Of a stretch of 64,000 bases of DNA, positions 53,314 through 63,795 are shown one piece after another. The notes beneath the pieces are model-generated. The model ran no database searches, was not told the origin of the DNA, and saw nothing but the letters and a program-made list of their open reading frames with translations. The stretch is from NCBI RefSeq assembly GCF_000622225.1, contig NZ_JHWD01000007.1:186001-250000 (forward strand). Direction: 5' to 3'. Made by a program: the position numbers and the translations under genes. The first letter of the stretch is position 1. Every line of letters starts with the position of its first letter. The DNA comes from Roseomonas mucosa ATCC BAA-692. GTDB taxonomy: Bacteria; Pseudomonadota; Alphaproteobacteria; Acetobacterales; Acetobacteraceae.

Positions 53314-53787
53314 GTGCAGAAGTTCCCCATCACGGCCGAGGGACTGTCTCGGCTTGAGGAAGAGTTGAAGGTCCTGAAGTCCGAGGAGCGCCCGGCTGTG
53401 ATCCGTGCGATCGCGGAGGCGCGTGCCCATGGCGATCTCTCCGAGAATGCCGAATACCACGCCGCGCGCGAGAAGCAGTCCTTCATCGAGGGCCGTATCG
53501 CGGAGCTGGAATCCGTCGTCCCCTCCTCCGAGGTGATCGACGTCTCCAAGATGACCGGCGAGCAGGTGCGCTTCGGCGCCTATGTCACCATCGTCGACGA
53601 GGAATCCGAGGACGAGAAGACCTACCGCATCGTCGGCCAGTACGAGGCGGACATGAAGAAGGGCTCGATCTCCATCTCCTCCCCCCTTGCCCGGGCCCTG
53701 CTCGGCAAGAGCGTCGGCGACAGCGTCGAGGTGCCGGCCCCGGGCGGCGCCCGCTCCGTCGAGATCACCGCCGTCCGGTTCCGGTAG
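53314..53787 (+). CDS. greA: Transcription elongation factor GreA
   Basis: Rescues backtracked RNA polymerase by stimulating transcript cleavage. The 157-residue protein has the N-terminal coiled coil ITAEGLSRLEEELKVLKSEE with catalytic acidic tip DLSENAEYHAAREKQSFIEG, and a C-terminal FKBP-like domain ending SVEITAVRF. It begins with GTG at 53314. The start codon is fixed by MQKFPITAEG. Confidence 0.97.
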   Translation: MQKFPITAEGLSRLEEELKVLKSEERPAVIRAIAEARAHGDLSENAEYHAAREKQSFIEGRIAELESVVPSSEVIDVSKMTGEQVRFGAYVTIVDEESEDEKTYRIVGQYEADMKKGSISISSPLARALLGKSVGDSVEVPAPGGARSVEITAVRFR

Positions 53788-53798
53788 GGCGCCGCGCC

Positions 53799-55031
53799 AT
53801 GCCGGAAGGGACCGCCCTGCCCACACGGCACGTGGCGCTGTCCGACGTGCGCGCGGCCGCCGCGCGCATCGCCGGCACGGTGCTGCGTACCCCCCTGGTC
53901 GAGCCGCATGCCGTTTCCCGCGCCGCCGGCGCCCGGGTGCTGCTGAAGCTTGACAACCTCCACCCCACCGGCGCCTTCAAGGAGCGCGGCGCGGCCAACC
54001 GCCTCGCCCAGCTCTCGGCGCGGGAAGGTGAGGCCGGGGTGATCGCGATGAGCGCCGGCAACCACGCCCAGGCCGTCGCGCGCCACGCCCATCTGCTGGG
54101 CATCCGCGCCACCATCGTGATGCCCCGCTTCACCCCCTCCACCAAGGTGGTGCGGACGGAAAGCTGGGGCGCCCGGGTGGTGCTGCACGGGGAAACCCTG
54201 GCCGAGGCCGCCTCCCACGCCCATGCCCTGGCGCTGAGCGAGGGGCTGGTCTTCGTCCACCCCTACGACGACCCCGAGATCGTCGCCGGCCAGGGCACCA
54301 TGGCGCTGGAGATCCTGGAAGACGCCCCCTCCGGCCTGCAATCCATGGTGATCCCCGTGGGCGGCGGCGGCCTTGTCGCCGGCTCCGCCGCGGTGGTGAA
54401 GGAGCTGCGCCCCGACATCGCCCTCTACGGCGTCGAGGTCGAGGGCTACCCCGCCATGGCCCAGCGCCTGGCGGGCGAGCCGGTGAAGGTCGGCGGCCCC
54501 ACCATCGCCGAGGGCATCGCCGTGCGCGACGTGGGCGAGCTGCCCGCCGCGATGCTGGCCCGGCTGGGCATCGAGGTCCTGGTCGTCCCCGAACGCGCGG
54601 TGGAGCGGGCCATCGCCCTGCTGGCCGAGGGCGCCAAGGTCGTGGCCGAAGGCGCCGGCGCCGCCGGCCTTGCCGCCATCCTGGCCTTTCCCGAGCGCTT
54701 CGCGGGCCATACCGTCGCCACCACCGTCTGCGGCGGCAATATCGACCCGCGCATCCTGGCCAATGTCCTGCTGCGGGAGATGCTGCGTGACGGCCGCATC
54801 CTGCGCCTGCACCTCGACATCCCCGACCGGCCGGGCGTCCTGGCCGATATCTCCACTCGCGTCGCGGCCGCCGGCGGCAATGTCATCGAAGTCAGCCACC
54901 AGCGCCTCTTCGCCGCCCCCTCGGTCCAGACCGCCGAGCTGGAGCTTATGATCGAGGTGCGCGACGCCAACCAGGGCGCGGCCATCGTCGCCGCCCTGGA
55001 AGCGGCGGACTATACCGTCCGGGTGGGCTGA
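53799..55031 (+). CDS. ilvA: Threonine ammonia-lyase with ACT domain
   Basis: PLP enzyme that deaminates threonine to 2-oxobutyrate, first step of isoleucine synthesis. The 410-residue form has one C-terminal ACT-type domain (LHLDIPDRPGVLADISTRVA), as in the catabolic-type enzymes, and not the two-ACT E. coli IlvA. PLP lysine in LDNLHPTGAFKERGA, SAGNHAQAVA, phosphate loop GGGGLVAGSA. It lies 11 bp after greA. Confidence 0.92.
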   Translation: MPEGTALPTRHVALSDVRAAAARIAGTVLRTPLVEPHAVSRAAGARVLLKLDNLHPTGAFKERGAANRLAQLSAREGEAGVIAMSAGNHAQAVARHAHLLGIRATIVMPRFTPSTKVVRTESWGARVVLHGETLAEAASHAHALALSEGLVFVHPYDDPEIVAGQGTMALEILEDAPSGLQSMVIPVGGGGLVAGSAAVVKELRPDIALYGVEVEGYPAMAQRLAGEPVKVGGPTIAEGIAVRDVGELPAAMLARLGIEVLVVPERAVERAIALLAEGAKVVAEGAGAAGLAAILAFPERFAGHTVATTVCGGNIDPRILANVLLREMLRDGRILRLHLDIPDRPGVLADISTRVAAAGGNVIEVSHQRLFAAPSVQTAELELMIEVRDANQGAAIVAALEAADYTVRVG

Positions 55032-55045
55032 GGGCGGCGTTCCCA

Positions 55046-55200
55046 TGGCCCGGGCGGGAAGGCTCCGCCTTTCCCCCAATACCCCCTCCACAGGACCCGG
55101 TGGGCTGGCGCCTGCCGCCACCGGAGATCGGCGAGGTTTCGGGGAGGCCCACGCCTTCCTGAGCAGAGGGGACCAGGGGGGAAGCGACGCCTCCCACGGG
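55046..55200 (-). repeat. Intergenic repeat element, copy C
   Basis: On the minus strand 55098-55046 reads like 801-855 of copy A, with a 27-base core (AAGGCGGAGCC, TCCCGCCCGGGCCA) nearly identical. The other end, near 55200-55160, carries the GGGAGGCG-N-GCTTCCCCC hairpin and GGTCCCC seen at 547-575. The ends are therefore in the same order and orientation as in copy A, with a shorter middle. Confidence 0.55.
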
Positions 55201-55220
55201 ACAGCGTCGCCGGAACAGCC

Positions 55221-55709
55221 TCAGCGCCGCTCCACCGGCACGCCCACCTCTTCCTTGGCGGTGCGGATCACCTGGAGGGTCTGCACCCGCATCACATGGT
55301 CGGCCCCGGTGAGGCGGGAGGTCAGGGCGTTCTCGTGCGCCGTGTCGCGCGCCACCAGCCGCAGCAGGAAGTCACCGCCCCCGCGGATCATGTGGCACTC
55401 CCTCACCTCCGGCCAGGCGGTGACCATCCGCTCGAAGGCCTCCAGCACCGAGAGCTTCTGCGTCTCCAGCCCGACCAGCGCGTAGAAGCCGACTTCCCAG
55501 CCAAGCGAGCCGGGCTCCAGATCGGCATGGTAGCCCCGGACCACGCCGAGTTCCTCCAGCCGGCGCACCCGGCGAAGGCAGGGAGGGGCCGAGAGGCCGA
55601 CGCGGCGGGCGAGTTCCACATTCGTGATCCGCCCGTCCTGCTGGATCTCGTCGAGGATGGCCAAGTCGGTCGCGTCCAGCTCGGGCACGTCATTCGGCAT
55701 ACTGTTCAT
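55221..55709 (-). CDS. Lrp/AsnC-family transcriptional regulator
   Basis: A 162-residue regulator with an N-terminal winged helix (LDATDLAILDEIQQDGRITN, VELARRVGLSAPPCLRRVRR) and a C-terminal RAM/AsnC ligand domain ending ALTSRLTGADHVMRVQTL. It converges on ilvA and is divergent from trxB, so threonine/branched-chain control is a possible but unproved role. Starts at 55709 or 55700 are equally likely. Confidence 0.92.
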   Translation of the reverse strand: MNSMPNDVPELDATDLAILDEIQQDGRITNVELARRVGLSAPPCLRRVRRLEELGVVRGYHADLEPGSLGWEVGFYALVGLETQKLSVLEAFERMVTAWPEVRECHMIRGGGDFLLRLVARDTAHENALTSRLTGADHVMRVQTLQVIRTAKEEVGVPVERR

Positions 55710-55809
55710 TGCCCGTCATGGCGATGCGGCGAAATATCCTTGCACGCTCCGCACGTCCAGACCATCCTTTCCGGAATGCCGGGTTGCGGTGGACGCAGGG
55801 CTGACCGAT

Positions 55810-56826
55810 ATGCTGCGCGTAACCCGCGACTCGCAGGAATCAGAAGTGCCCGAGACTCACCGAACCCGCCTCCTCGTTCTGGGTGCCGGACCGGCCGGAT
55901 ACACGGCGGCCATCTACGCGGCCCGCGCCGGATTGCAACCGATCGTCGTGGCGGGCCTGCAGCCGGGCGGACAGCTCACCATCACCACCGAGGTCGAGAA
56001 CTATCCAGGCTTCGCCGAGGCCATCCAGGGTCCCTGGCTCATGGAGCAGATGGCGAAGCAGGCCGAACATGTCGGCGCCCGCCTGCAGATGGACACCATC
56101 ACCGCCGTGGACCTGTCCCGCCGCCCCTTCCGCTGCGAGGGCGATTCCGGCGACGTCTACTTCGCCGACAGCCTGGTGATCGCCACCGGGGCCCAAGCCC
56201 GCTGGCTCGGCATCCCGGGGGAGAAGGAGCTCTCGGGCTTCGGCGTCTCCGCCTGCGCCACCTGCGACGGCTTCTTCTTCCGGGGGCGCGAGGTCGCGGT
56301 CATCGGCGGCGGCAACACGGCCATCGAGGAAGCCCTCTACCTTTCCGGCCTCGCCGCCCGCGTCACGTTGATCCACCGGCGCGACACCTTCCGAGCCGAG
56401 CGCATCCTGCTCGACCGCCTCTTCGCCCGCCCGAACATCGTGGTGGTGCGCGACACGGTGGCCGAGGCCATCCTGGCCGACGAGAGCGGCCGCACGCCGG
56501 TCGCCCGGGCACTCGCCCTTCGCAACCTGAAGACCGGCGAGGCCTCCGAGCTGCCGATCCATGGCGTCTTCGTCGCCATCGGCCACGCGCCCGCCACCGC
56601 CCTGTTCCGGGGCCAGCTCGACATGGACGAGGCGGGCTATATCCGCACCGAGCCGGGCCGCACCCAGACCTCGGCGGAAGGGGTCTTCGCGGCCGGGGAC
56701 GTGCAGGACCACATCTACCGCCAGGCGATCACCGCGGCCGGCACCGGCTGCATGGCCGCGCTCGATGCCGAGAAGTGGCTCGCCGGTCTTCCCGAATCTG
56801 CCCCGGCCCCAGCGGCCTATCTCTGA
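55810..56826 (+). CDS. trxB: Thioredoxin reductase
   Basis: NADPH- and FAD-dependent reduction of thioredoxin. The 338-residue enzyme has LLVLGAGPAGYTAAIYAARA (FAD), the redox pair in VSACATCDGFFF, NADPH site VAVIGGGNTAIEEALYLSG and C-terminal GVFAAGDVQDHIYRQAITAA. The start at 55810 is a choice; a GTG at 55846 would shorten it. It is followed after 18 bp by the LysR gene on the same strand. Confidence 0.95.
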   Translation: MLRVTRDSQESEVPETHRTRLLVLGAGPAGYTAAIYAARAGLQPIVVAGLQPGGQLTITTEVENYPGFAEAIQGPWLMEQMAKQAEHVGARLQMDTITAVDLSRRPFRCEGDSGDVYFADSLVIATGAQARWLGIPGEKELSGFGVSACATCDGFFFRGREVAVIGGGNTAIEEALYLSGLAARVTLIHRRDTFRAERILLDRLFARPNIVVVRDTVAEAILADESGRTPVARALALRNLKTGEASELPIHGVFVAIGHAPATALFRGQLDMDEAGYIRTEPGRTQTSAEGVFAAGDVQDHIYRQAITAAGTGCMAALDAEKWLAGLPESAPAPAAYL

Positions 56827-56844
56827 GGCGAGGAAACACCGATC

Positions 56845-57738
56845 ATGCCACTCGACTGGGACAAGCTGAGGGTTTTCCACGCGGTCGCCGAGGCGGGGTC
56901 CTTCACCCATGCCGGCGAGTCGCTGAACCTGAGCCAGTCCGCCGTCTCCCGCCAGATCCAGGCCCTGGAAGAGGCCCTGGCGGTGCCCCTGTTCCACCGC
57001 CACGCCCGCGGCCTGATCCTGACGGAGCAGGGCGAGACGCTGAACAAGACGGTGCGCGAGGTCTTCGCCAAGCTGGCGATGACCGAGGCCCTGCTCACCG
57101 AGAGCCGTGAGCGCGCCGCCGGACGCCTCAAGGTCACGACCACCACCGGCTTCGGCTCGCTCTGGCTCGCCCCGCGCCTGCAGCGCTTCATCGAGAAGCA
57201 CCCCGACGTCACCGTCACCCTGCTGCTGGACGACACGGAGCTGGACCTGGCGATGCGCGAGGCGGATGTCGCCATCCGCATGCACGCCCCCCGGCAGCCG
57301 GACCTGATCCAGCGCCATGTCGCCACCTTCGGCTGGAAGATCGTGGCCTCGCCCGAATACGTGAAGCAGTACGGCGCCCCGCAGCGGCCGGAGGATCTCG
57401 ATAACCACCGGCTGATCACCTATGGCGACCACCGCCAGCCGATCGAGGACATCAACTGGATCGCCGAGGCGGGACGCCGCGCCGGCAGCCCGCGCCGCGC
57501 CGTGATGGAGGTGAACAGCCTCCCCGCCATGCTGCGCGCCGTGCGCAGCGGCCTGGGCATCACCGCCCTGCCCGACTATCTCGGCGATGACATTGCGGAT
57601 CTCACGCCGATCCTGAGCGAGATGAAGACCCCGCGCTTCGAGTCCTACTTCGTCTATCCGGAGGAGATGCGGCATTCCAAGCGCGTCGCCGTCTTCCGCG
57701 ACTTCCTGGTGTCGGAGCTGGCCAAGAACCAGGGTTGA
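56845..57738 (+). CDS. LysR-family transcriptional regulator (GcvA-like)
   Basis: A 297-residue LysR regulator: winged helix [40 protein letters not shown], then a type 2 periplasmic-fold effector domain ([40 protein letters not shown]). Probably co-transcribed with trxB. The target genes are unknown. A 20-bp perfect inverted repeat follows the stop. Confidence 0.93.
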   Translation: MPLDWDKLRVFHAVAEAGSFTHAGESLNLSQSAVSRQIQALEEALAVPLFHRHARGLILTEQGETLNKTVREVFAKLAMTEALLTESRERAAGRLKVTTTTGFGSLWLAPRLQRFIEKHPDVTVTLLLDDTELDLAMREADVAIRMHAPRQPDLIQRHVATFGWKIVASPEYVKQYGAPQRPEDLDNHRLITYGDHRQPIEDINWIAEAGRRAGSPRRAVMEVNSLPAMLRAVRSGLGITALPDYLGDDIADLTPILSEMKTPRFESYFVYPEEMRHSKRVAVFRDFLVSELAKNQG

Positions 57739-57751
57739 CCGGCCCATCGGA

Positions 57752-57795
57752 CCGGCCTGTCCCACCGGGCCATCCGGCCCGGTGGGACAGGCCGG
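57752..57795 (+). terminator. Long hairpin after the LysR gene
   Basis: Perfect 20-bp arms (57752-57771 and 57776-57795) around the loop ATCC, 14 bp past the stop of the LysR gene. No T-run follows. One of the longest perfect stems in the window. Confidence 0.7.
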
Positions 57796-57832
57796 GAGAG
57801 ATGGCGGGGGAGGCAGAAAAGAGGAAAGACCC

Positions 57833-58171
57833 ATGACCGGGAATGCCTTCGAGAGCCCCTTCGCCGGCCGCCTGCTGTCGGAGCAGGTGACCAACCCCAA
57901 TATCCTGGTTGGCCGCTACAGCTACTATTCCGGCTACTATCACCGGCACGGTTTCGACGACTGTGCCCGCTACCTTCTTCCCGACCGCACGGATGTGGAT
58001 CGCCTGATCATCGGGAGCTTCTGCTCGATCGGCAGCGGCGCCGCCATGCTATTGGAAATGGCCTGGTGAGACTGGCCGCTCGAGCGGATCAGCGCGGCCC
58101 TGCCCCTGCTCTGCAACAGGGACATCCCCGCCCTCCACGCCTTTTGGCGCCAGGAACCAGCGGGGGGCTGA
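57833..58171 (+). pseudogene. Degenerate catB-like xenobiotic acetyltransferase
   Basis: The first 70 residues ([55 protein letters not shown]) match the N-terminus of CatB/Vat-type hexapeptide acetyltransferases. The sequence then jumps directly to the family's C-terminal LLEMAW, losing about 100 residues of left-handed beta-helix and the active-site region. At the position of the usual W-W-D-W-P the second W codon is TGA, after which the frame continues [20 protein letters not shown] to a stop at 58171. So the copy has an internal in-frame deletion plus a nonsense mutation and is almost certainly non-functional. Confidence 0.85.
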
Positions 58172-58186
58172 ACCCCCACGCCCTTT

Positions 58187-58675
58187 TCAGCCCCCGCGCG
58201 CCATCCGGGCCGCCAGTTCGGCGCTGACGCTGGCCACGCCCTTCACCAGCGGTGCGGGCCAGGGCGAGCCGCGGGGCGGCACCTGGCGGTCGAGCTCGCC
58301 ATCCCGGATCAACAGCATCCAGAGCAGCCCGTTCTTCGGCTCATGCCCCAGGAACAGCCCGTTCCGCGCGCAGTCCCCGCCATGGCAGCCCCAGGCCCAG
58401 GCGAAGCCGTCCTCGGCATGGACGTGGCTCCCAGGGGCGCGCAAATGCTCGAAAATCACCTGCTGCCGGCCGCGCGCGACGTTGCGCAGCATCGGCGCCA
58501 TGTCCTGCAAGGCGCCGAGCTGCTGGATGGTCTGTCCCTCCAGTTCCGAGGCGTCGTCCACCACGCCGTCATCGGCAAGCCCCGCGGCGGGCAGGCAGAG
58601 CAGGCCCAGCACGAACAGCAACGGGGCGAGTGGTTTCCCACCCGCCCCGTGCCGAAACGATCCGATCAGCCGCAT
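58187..58675 (-). CDS. Secreted protein of unknown function
   Basis: A 162-residue product with a Sec signal (APLLFVLGLLCLPAAGLADD). The mature part includes FAWAWGCHGGDCARNGLFLG with two cysteines that could pair, and LLWMLLIRDGELDRQ. I do not recognise the family. The start at 58675 is chosen for the signal peptide; the Shine-Dalgarno is weak. It lies just downstream of the rplQ gene on the same strand, 11 bp apart, so it may be transcribed with the ribosomal operon. Confidence 0.65.
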   Translation of the reverse strand: MRLIGSFRHGAGGKPLAPLLFVLGLLCLPAAGLADDGVVDDASELEGQTIQQLGALQDMAPMLRNVARGRQQVIFEHLRAPGSHVHAEDGFAWAWGCHGGDCARNGLFLGHEPKNGLLWMLLIRDGELDRQVPPRGSPWPAPLVKGVASVSAELAARMARGG

Positions 58676-58686
58676 CGGTCGATAAA

Positions 58687-59118
58687 TCAGGCCTGGGGCT
58701 GCTCGCCCTCGGCCTCGACGATCTCCGGCTGCGGGCCGCTGTCCAGGCCCTTGGCCGAGACGTCGCGATCCACCAACTCGATCACCGCCATGTCGGCGGC
58801 ATCGCCGTAGCGCACGCCGGCCTTCAGCACGCGGCAATAACCGCCCTGGCGGGTGGCGTAGCGCTCCGCGATGGTCGTGAACAGCTTGTCCACCACCTTC
58901 TCGTCGCGGATCTGGGCCAGCGCCTGCCGGCGGGCCGAGAGGTCGCCGCGCTTGCCGAGCGTGATGATCCGCTCGACATAGGGCCGCAGCTCCTTGGCCT
59001 TGGGCAGGGTGGTCGTGATCTGCTCGTGCTTGAGCAGCGAGGTCGCCATGTTCCGGAACATCGCGATCCGGTGAGAGGAAGTGACGTTCAGCTTCCGCCC
59101 GGACATCCCGTGACGCAT
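58687..59118 (-). CDS. rplQ: 50S ribosomal protein L17
   Basis: A 143-residue ribosomal protein: [40 protein letters not shown] and [21 protein letters not shown] Gln/Glu-rich tail of about 25 residues extends it beyond the E. coli protein. Last gene of the alpha operon, 22 bp after rpoA. Confidence 0.98.
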   Translation of the reverse strand: MRHGMSGRKLNVTSSHRIAMFRNMATSLLKHEQITTTLPKAKELRPYVERIITLGKRGDLSARRQALAQIRDEKVVDKLFTTIAERYATRQGGYCRVLKAGVRYGDAADMAVIELVDRDVSAKGLDSGPQPEIVEAEGEQPQA

Positions 59119-59140
59119 TTCAGTCTCCTAGGCCCCGGGT

Positions 59141-60157
59141 TCAGAAGGGCTCTTCGACCCGGCGAGCCAGGTCCTCGATGTTCTCAGGCGGCCAGCCCGG
59201 CACGTTCATTCCGAGGCTGAGACCCATGGAGGCGAGAACCTCCTTGATCTCGTTCAGGGACTTGCGCCCGAAATTCGGGGTGCGCAGCATCTCCTGCTCG
59301 GACTTCTGCACGAGGTCGCCGATATAGACGATGTTGTCGTTCTTCAGGCAGTTCGCGCTGCGGACCGACAGCTCCAGCTCATCGACCTTGCGAAGCAGGT
59401 TGCGGTTGAAGGGCAGGTCGTCCTGCACCTCCTGCACCTTGGCCTCGCGCGGCTCGTCGAAGTTGATGAAGAGCTGCAGCTGGTCCTGCAGGATGCGGGC
59501 GGCGAGCGCCACCGCGTCATCCGGCGCGACCGTGCCGTCGGTCTCCACCGTGAGCACGAGCTTGTCGTAGTCGGTGCGCTGGCCGACGCGGGTCGGCTGC
59601 ACCTGGAAGGCGACGCGGCGGACAGGCGAATAGATCGCGTCCACCGGGATCAGGCCGATCTCCTGGTCCTCGGTCCGGTTCTCGGAGGCGGGGACATAGC
59701 CCTTGCCCGTCGAGACGGTGAGTTCCATGGAGAAGCGCGCCCCATCGTCGAGCGTGCAGATCACCAGCTCCGGGTTGGCGACCTCGATGTCGCCGGTCAC
59801 CTGGATCTGGCCCGCCGTCACCTCGCCGGGGCCGGTGGCCTCCAGCGTCAGGCGCTTCGTGCCCTCGGAGGGCATGCGGATGGCCAGCTGCTTGATGTTC
59901 AGGATGATGTCGGTGACATCCTCCTGCACACCCTGCAGGCTGCTGAACTCGTGCAGCGCGCCCTCGATCTTCACGGCCGTGACGGCCGCGCCCTGGAGCG
60001 AGGACAGCAGAACCCGCCGCAGCGCGTTGCCCAGAGTCTGACCGAAACCGCGCTCCAGCGGCTCGGCGACCACGGTGGCCACGCGCGCGGGGTCAGCGCC
60101 CGGATCGACGTCCAGGCGCTCGGGCTTGATCAGGGAACGCCAATTGCGATCCAGCAC
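59141..60157 (-). CDS. rpoA: RNA polymerase alpha subunit
   Basis: A 338-residue subunit with the assembly domain ([36 protein letters not shown]) and the C-terminal helix-hairpin-helix domain ([40 protein letters not shown]) that contacts UP elements and activators. It lies between rpsK and rplQ, the standard order. Confidence 0.98.
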   Translation of the reverse strand: MLDRNWRSLIKPERLDVDPGADPARVATVVAEPLERGFGQTLGNALRRVLLSSLQGAAVTAVKIEGALHEFSSLQGVQEDVTDIILNIKQLAIRMPSEGTKRLTLEATGPGEVTAGQIQVTGDIEVANPELVICTLDDGARFSMELTVSTGKGYVPASENRTEDQEIGLIPVDAIYSPVRRVAFQVQPTRVGQRTDYDKLVLTVETDGTVAPDDAVALAARILQDQLQLFINFDEPREAKVQEVQDDLPFNRNLLRKVDELELSVRSANCLKNDNIVYIGDLVQKSEQEMLRTPNFGRKSLNEIKEVLASMGLSLGMNVPGWPPENIEDLARRVEEPF

Positions 60158-60185
60158 TTGGGTATCTCCTGCGACGTTTCCCCGA

Positions 60186-60584
60186 TCAGACGCGACGACG
60201 CTTGCGCGGACGGCAACCGTTGTGCGGGATCGGGGTCACGTCCTTGATGGCGGTGACATAGAAGCCGACGGCCTGCAGAGCGCGCAGCGCGCTCTCGCGG
60301 CCCGAACCGGGACCGGAGACCATGATCTCCAGGGTCTCCATGCCGTGCTCGCGGGCCTTGCGGCCGGCATCCTCGGCCGCGACCTGCGCGGCGTACGGGG
60401 TGGACTTCCGGCTGCCCTTGAAGCCCTGCGACCCGGAGGACGACCAGGCAATGGCGTTGCCCTGGCTGTCGGTGATCGTCACGATGGTGTTGTTGAAGGT
60501 CGCGAGCACATGCGCCACGCCCGTGGCGATGTTCTTGCGCTCCTTCTTGCGGGGACGGGAGCCCGCCTGCGGCTGACGCGCCAT
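60186..60584 (-). CDS. rpsK: 30S ribosomal protein S11
   Basis: A 132-residue protein: [40 protein letters not shown] and C-terminal [20 protein letters not shown]. It starts one base after the rpsM stop. Confidence 0.98.
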   Translation of the reverse strand: MARQPQAGSRPRKKERKNIATGVAHVLATFNNTIVTITDSQGNAIAWSSSGSQGFKGSRKSTPYAAQVAAEDAGRKAREHGMETLEIMVSGPGSGRESALRALQAVGFYVTAIKDVTPIPHNGCRPRKRRRV

Positions 60585-60585
60585 C

Positions 60586-60963
60586 TTACTTCGTCACCTT
60601 CTTCTTGCCGGCGATCGCCACGGCCTTGCCCTTGCGGGTGCGGGCGTTGGTGTGGGTGCGCTGGCCGCGCACCGGCAGGCCACGGCGGTGACGCAGGCCA
60701 CGGTAGCAGGCCATGTCCATCAGCCGCTTGATGTTCATCGCCACTTCGCGGCGGAGGTCACCCTCCACGCGGTAGTCGCGATCCAGCATCTCGCGGATCT
60801 TCAGGATCTCCTCGTCGGAGAGCTGGTTGACCCGCCGCTCCTCAGGGATGCCGAGCTTCTCGCAGATCTCGGCCGCGTTCTTCGGGCCGATGCCATAGAT
60901 ATAGCGCAGGGAAATCTGCACCCGCTTGTTGTCGGGGATGTTCACGCCGGCGATACGCGCCAC
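60586..60963 (-). CDS. rpsM: 30S ribosomal protein S13
   Basis: A 125-residue protein beginning [20 protein letters not shown], with [20 protein letters not shown] and a basic tail. The start is a GTG at 60963, preceded by AGGAG; there is no ATG at this site. First gene of the alpha operon part; 184 bp separate it from adk. Confidence 0.97.
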   Translation of the reverse strand: MARIAGVNIPDNKRVQISLRYIYGIGPKNAAEICEKLGIPEERRVNQLSDEEILKIREMLDRDYRVEGDLRREVAMNIKRLMDMACYRGLRHRRGLPVRGQRTHTNARTRKGKAVAIAGKKKVTK

Positions 60964-61147
60964 GTTCGCTCTCCTGGAGCAACTGCTCCGATAGGGCCGG
61001 CAACGGCGGGCAGCCTGGGCCGGCGAGGTGATCATTGCCCGACTCCGGCGGCGAAACCGCCGAAGCACCGGCAAATGGCATGGGAAAACGCAGCGGGAGG
61101 GAGCCCGCCGCGAGGAAGGGGCGGGATAAACCTCTCCGCCCCTCAGG

Positions 61148-61798
61148 TCAAGCCCGACTCAACAGGGCTTCCAGTTCGCGGGTCACGTCGTCGATATCGG
61201 CCATGCCGTCCACCGACTTCAGCTTCCCCTGCGCCTGGTAGTAGGGCAGCAGCGGCTCCGTCTGCATCCGGTAGGCCTCCAGGCGCGCCGCCACGGTCTC
61301 CGCCTTGTCGTCGGCCCGGCGGACGAACTCCGTGCCGCCGCAGACGTCGCAGACCCCGGCCTGGATCGTCGGCTTGAAGGTGTCATGGTAGCCGGTGCCG
61401 CAGGCGGCGCAGGTGAAGCGGCCGGCGATGCGCTCGACCAGCGCCGTCGGGTCGACCTTCAACTCGATCACGTGATCGAGCGCCAAGCCCTTCTCCTTCA
61501 GCATCACGTCCAGCGCCTCCGCCTGGGGCACCGTGCGCGGGAAGCCGTCCAGGATGAAGCCCTTGTTGCAGTCCGGCCGGGCGACCCGCAGGGCAAGCAT
61601 GGCGGTGATGATCGCGTCGGGCACCAGCCCGCCGCTCTCCATGATCGCCTTGGCCTCACGCCCGATCTGGGAGCCAGACTTGACCTCCGCCCGGAGCATG
61701 TCGCCCGTCGAGATCTGCGCGACCCCGAACTTCTCCTCCAGGCGCTTGGCCTGGGTTCCCTTTCCGGCCCCGGGAGGCCCCAGCAGGATCAGGTTCAA
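61148..61798 (-). CDS. adk: Adenylate kinase
   Basis: Interconverts ATP, AMP and ADP. The 216-residue enzyme has the P-loop [20 protein letters not shown], the AMP site [12 protein letters not shown], and a long LID with four cysteines ([10 protein letters not shown] and CDVCGG), so it is the zinc-binding form. Its ATG overlaps the secY stop by four bases. Confidence 0.97.
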   Translation of the reverse strand: MNLILLGPPGAGKGTQAKRLEEKFGVAQISTGDMLRAEVKSGSQIGREAKAIMESGGLVPDAIITAMLALRVARPDCNKGFILDGFPRTVPQAEALDVMLKEKGLALDHVIELKVDPTALVERIAGRFTCAACGTGYHDTFKPTIQAGVCDVCGGTEFVRRADDKAETVAARLEAYRMQTEPLLPYYQAQGKLKSVDGMADIDDVTRELEALLSRA

Positions 61799-63201
61799 CG
61801 ACGTCTCCCAACACTCGGACGGTTACCGTTCGGCAGGGACCGGCTTCCCCCAGCCCCCGGCGCCCCCAGCCGGGCCTTGCGGATCAGGCCCTGGTACTGG
61901 TGCGCGAAGAGATGAGACTGCACCTGCGCCACCGTGTCCATCGTGACGGACACGATGATCAGCAGGGAGGTGCCGCCGAAGTAGAAAGGCACGCCGTACT
62001 GGCTGATCAGGAATTCCGGGATCAGGCAGACGATGCAGAGGTAGATCGCGCCCACCAGGGTCAGCCGCGTCAGCACCCGGTCGAAATAGTCCGCCGTCGC
62101 CTGCCCCGGCCGGATGCCGGGCACGAAGCCGCCGTTCTTCTTCAGGTTCTCTGCCGTCTCCTGCGGGTTGAAGACCACAGCGGTGTAGAAGAAGGCGAAG
62201 AAGATGATCAGCGCGACATACAGGCCCATGTAGAGCGGCTGGCCATGCGCCAGCCACTGCGCCGCCCGGCTCAGCCAGGTGTCCTCTCCCTGCCCGGCCC
62301 CCGCGAAGCCTGCGAAGGTCGCCGGCAGCAGCAGCAGGGAGGAGGCGAAGATCGGCGGGATCACGCCGGCCGTGTTCAGCTTCAGAGGCAGATGGGTCGA
62401 GTCGCCGCCGAACATCCGGTTGCCGACCTGGCGCTTGGGATACTGCACCGGGATGCGGCGCTGCGCCCGCTCCATGAACACCACGAAGGCGATCACGGCC
62501 AGGGCGACCAGCAGGAAGAAGATGATGAAGGGCGTCGAGAGCGCCCCTGTCCGGCCCAGCTCCAGGGTCGAGACGAAGGCATGCGGCAGGTTCGCCACGA
62601 TGCCTGCGAAGATGATCAGGCTGATGCCGTTGCCGATGCCCCGGGCGGTGATCTGCTCACCCAGCCACATCAGGAACATCGTGCCGCCCACCAGGGTGAT
62701 CACTGCGGAAAGCCGGAAGAAGGTGCCCCCGGCATAGACCGGCGAGGCTCCCATGGCGCCCTGCATCCCCTCCAGCCCGACGGCGATGCCATAGGCCTGG
62801 AAGATCGCGATCAGCACCGTCAGATAGCGCGTGTACTGGTTGAGCTTCTTCCGTCCGCTCTCGCCCTCCTTCTTGAGGGCCTCCCAGGACGGGATCGCCG
62901 CCGTCATCAGCTGCACGATGATGGAGGCGGAGATATAGGGCATGATGTTCAGCGCGAAGACCGTCATGCGCCCCAGCGCGCCGCCCGTGAACATGTCGAA
63001 CATGCCCAGGACGCCGCCGCCATGCTGGCGCAGGATATCCGCCATCACCGAGGCATCCACGCCAGGGACGGGGATATAGGTGCCGAGGCGATAGACGATC
63101 AGTGCCCCTAGTGTGAACCAGAGCCGCTTCTTCAGCTCGGTGGCGCGCGACAGCACCCCGAGGTTGAGATTGGCCGCGAGCTGCTCGGCGGCGGACGCCA
63201 T
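61795..63201 (-). CDS. secY: Preprotein translocase subunit SecY
   Basis: The 468-residue protein-conducting channel subunit. Ten hydrophobic segments; [20 protein letters not shown] (first loop/plug region), [20 protein letters not shown] and the C-terminal [20 protein letters not shown]. Gene order rplO-secY-adk-rpsM is usual. Confidence 0.98.
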   Translation of the reverse strand: MASAAEQLAANLNLGVLSRATELKKRLWFTLGALIVYRLGTYIPVPGVDASVMADILRQHGGGVLGMFDMFTGGALGRMTVFALNIMPYISASIIVQLMTAAIPSWEALKKEGESGRKKLNQYTRYLTVLIAIFQAYGIAVGLEGMQGAMGASPVYAGGTFFRLSAVITLVGGTMFLMWLGEQITARGIGNGISLIIFAGIVANLPHAFVSTLELGRTGALSTPFIIFFLLVALAVIAFVVFMERAQRRIPVQYPKRQVGNRMFGGDSTHLPLKLNTAGVIPPIFASSLLLLPATFAGFAGAGQGEDTWLSRAAQWLAHGQPLYMGLYVALIIFFAFFYTAVVFNPQETAENLKKNGGFVPGIRPGQATADYFDRVLTRLTLVGAIYLCIVCLIPEFLISQYGVPFYFGGTSLLIIVSVTMDTVAQVQSHLFAHQYQGLIRKARLGAPGAGGSRSLPNGNRPSVGRRR

Positions 63202-63295
63202 GCGTACCCTCCATACAACTGCGGCGCCCGGGGAGGTCCCCCGCGCGCCGCAGCGAAGACATCAGCTGTCAGGTAGCCCCCCAGGGAGGCGCAAA

Positions 63296-63793
63296 TCAAG
63301 CGACCGGAGCTTCTTCCGAAGCCTTCGGCGCGGTGACCGTCACCTTGCCGCCCGCCGCCTCGACCGCCGCGATGGCGGCCTGCGAGGCACCGGTGACGGT
63401 GATGTTCACCGCACGCTTGATCTCACCCTTGGCGAGCAGGCGGACACCGGCACGCTTGCCGCTGACCCGCACCACGCCGGCCGCCTTCAGCATCGTCTCG
63501 TCCAGCGCCTGGTCGGCCGGCAGGCGGCCTTCCTCGATCGCCTTGTCGAGCAGGCCGATGTTCAGCGGCGCGTACTCGACGCGGAAGAGATTCACGAAGC
63601 CCCGCTTCGGCAGGCGCCGGTAGATCGGGAGCTGACCGCCCTCGAACCCGTTCAGCGACACGCCGGTGCGGGCCTTCTGGCCCTTCACGCCGCGGCCACC
63701 CGTCTTGCCCTTGCCGGAACCGATGCCGCGGCCGATGCGCTTGAACTTCGGGCGGGCGCCCTCGTTGTCGCGCAGCTCGTTGAGCTTCACCAT
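63296..63793 (-). CDS. rplO: 50S ribosomal protein L15
   Basis: A 165-residue protein: [40 protein letters not shown] and [20 protein letters not shown]. The C-terminal tail is Ala/Val-rich. Two bases separate it from the rpmD stop. Confidence 0.98.
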   Translation of the reverse strand: MVKLNELRDNEGARPKFKRIGRGIGSGKGKTGGRGVKGQKARTGVSLNGFEGGQLPIYRRLPKRGFVNLFRVEYAPLNIGLLDKAIEEGRLPADQALDETMLKAAGVVRVSGKRAGVRLLAKGEIKRAVNITVTGASQAAIAAVEAAGGKVTVTAPKASEEAPVA

Positions 63794-63795
63794 GA

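Noticed and set aside
57833-58069. Calling the 78-residue fragment an intact small acetyltransferase
   Set aside because: It lacks the hexapeptide beta-helix and active site, and the family's C-terminus is recognisable after the stop, so a broken gene is the simpler reading.
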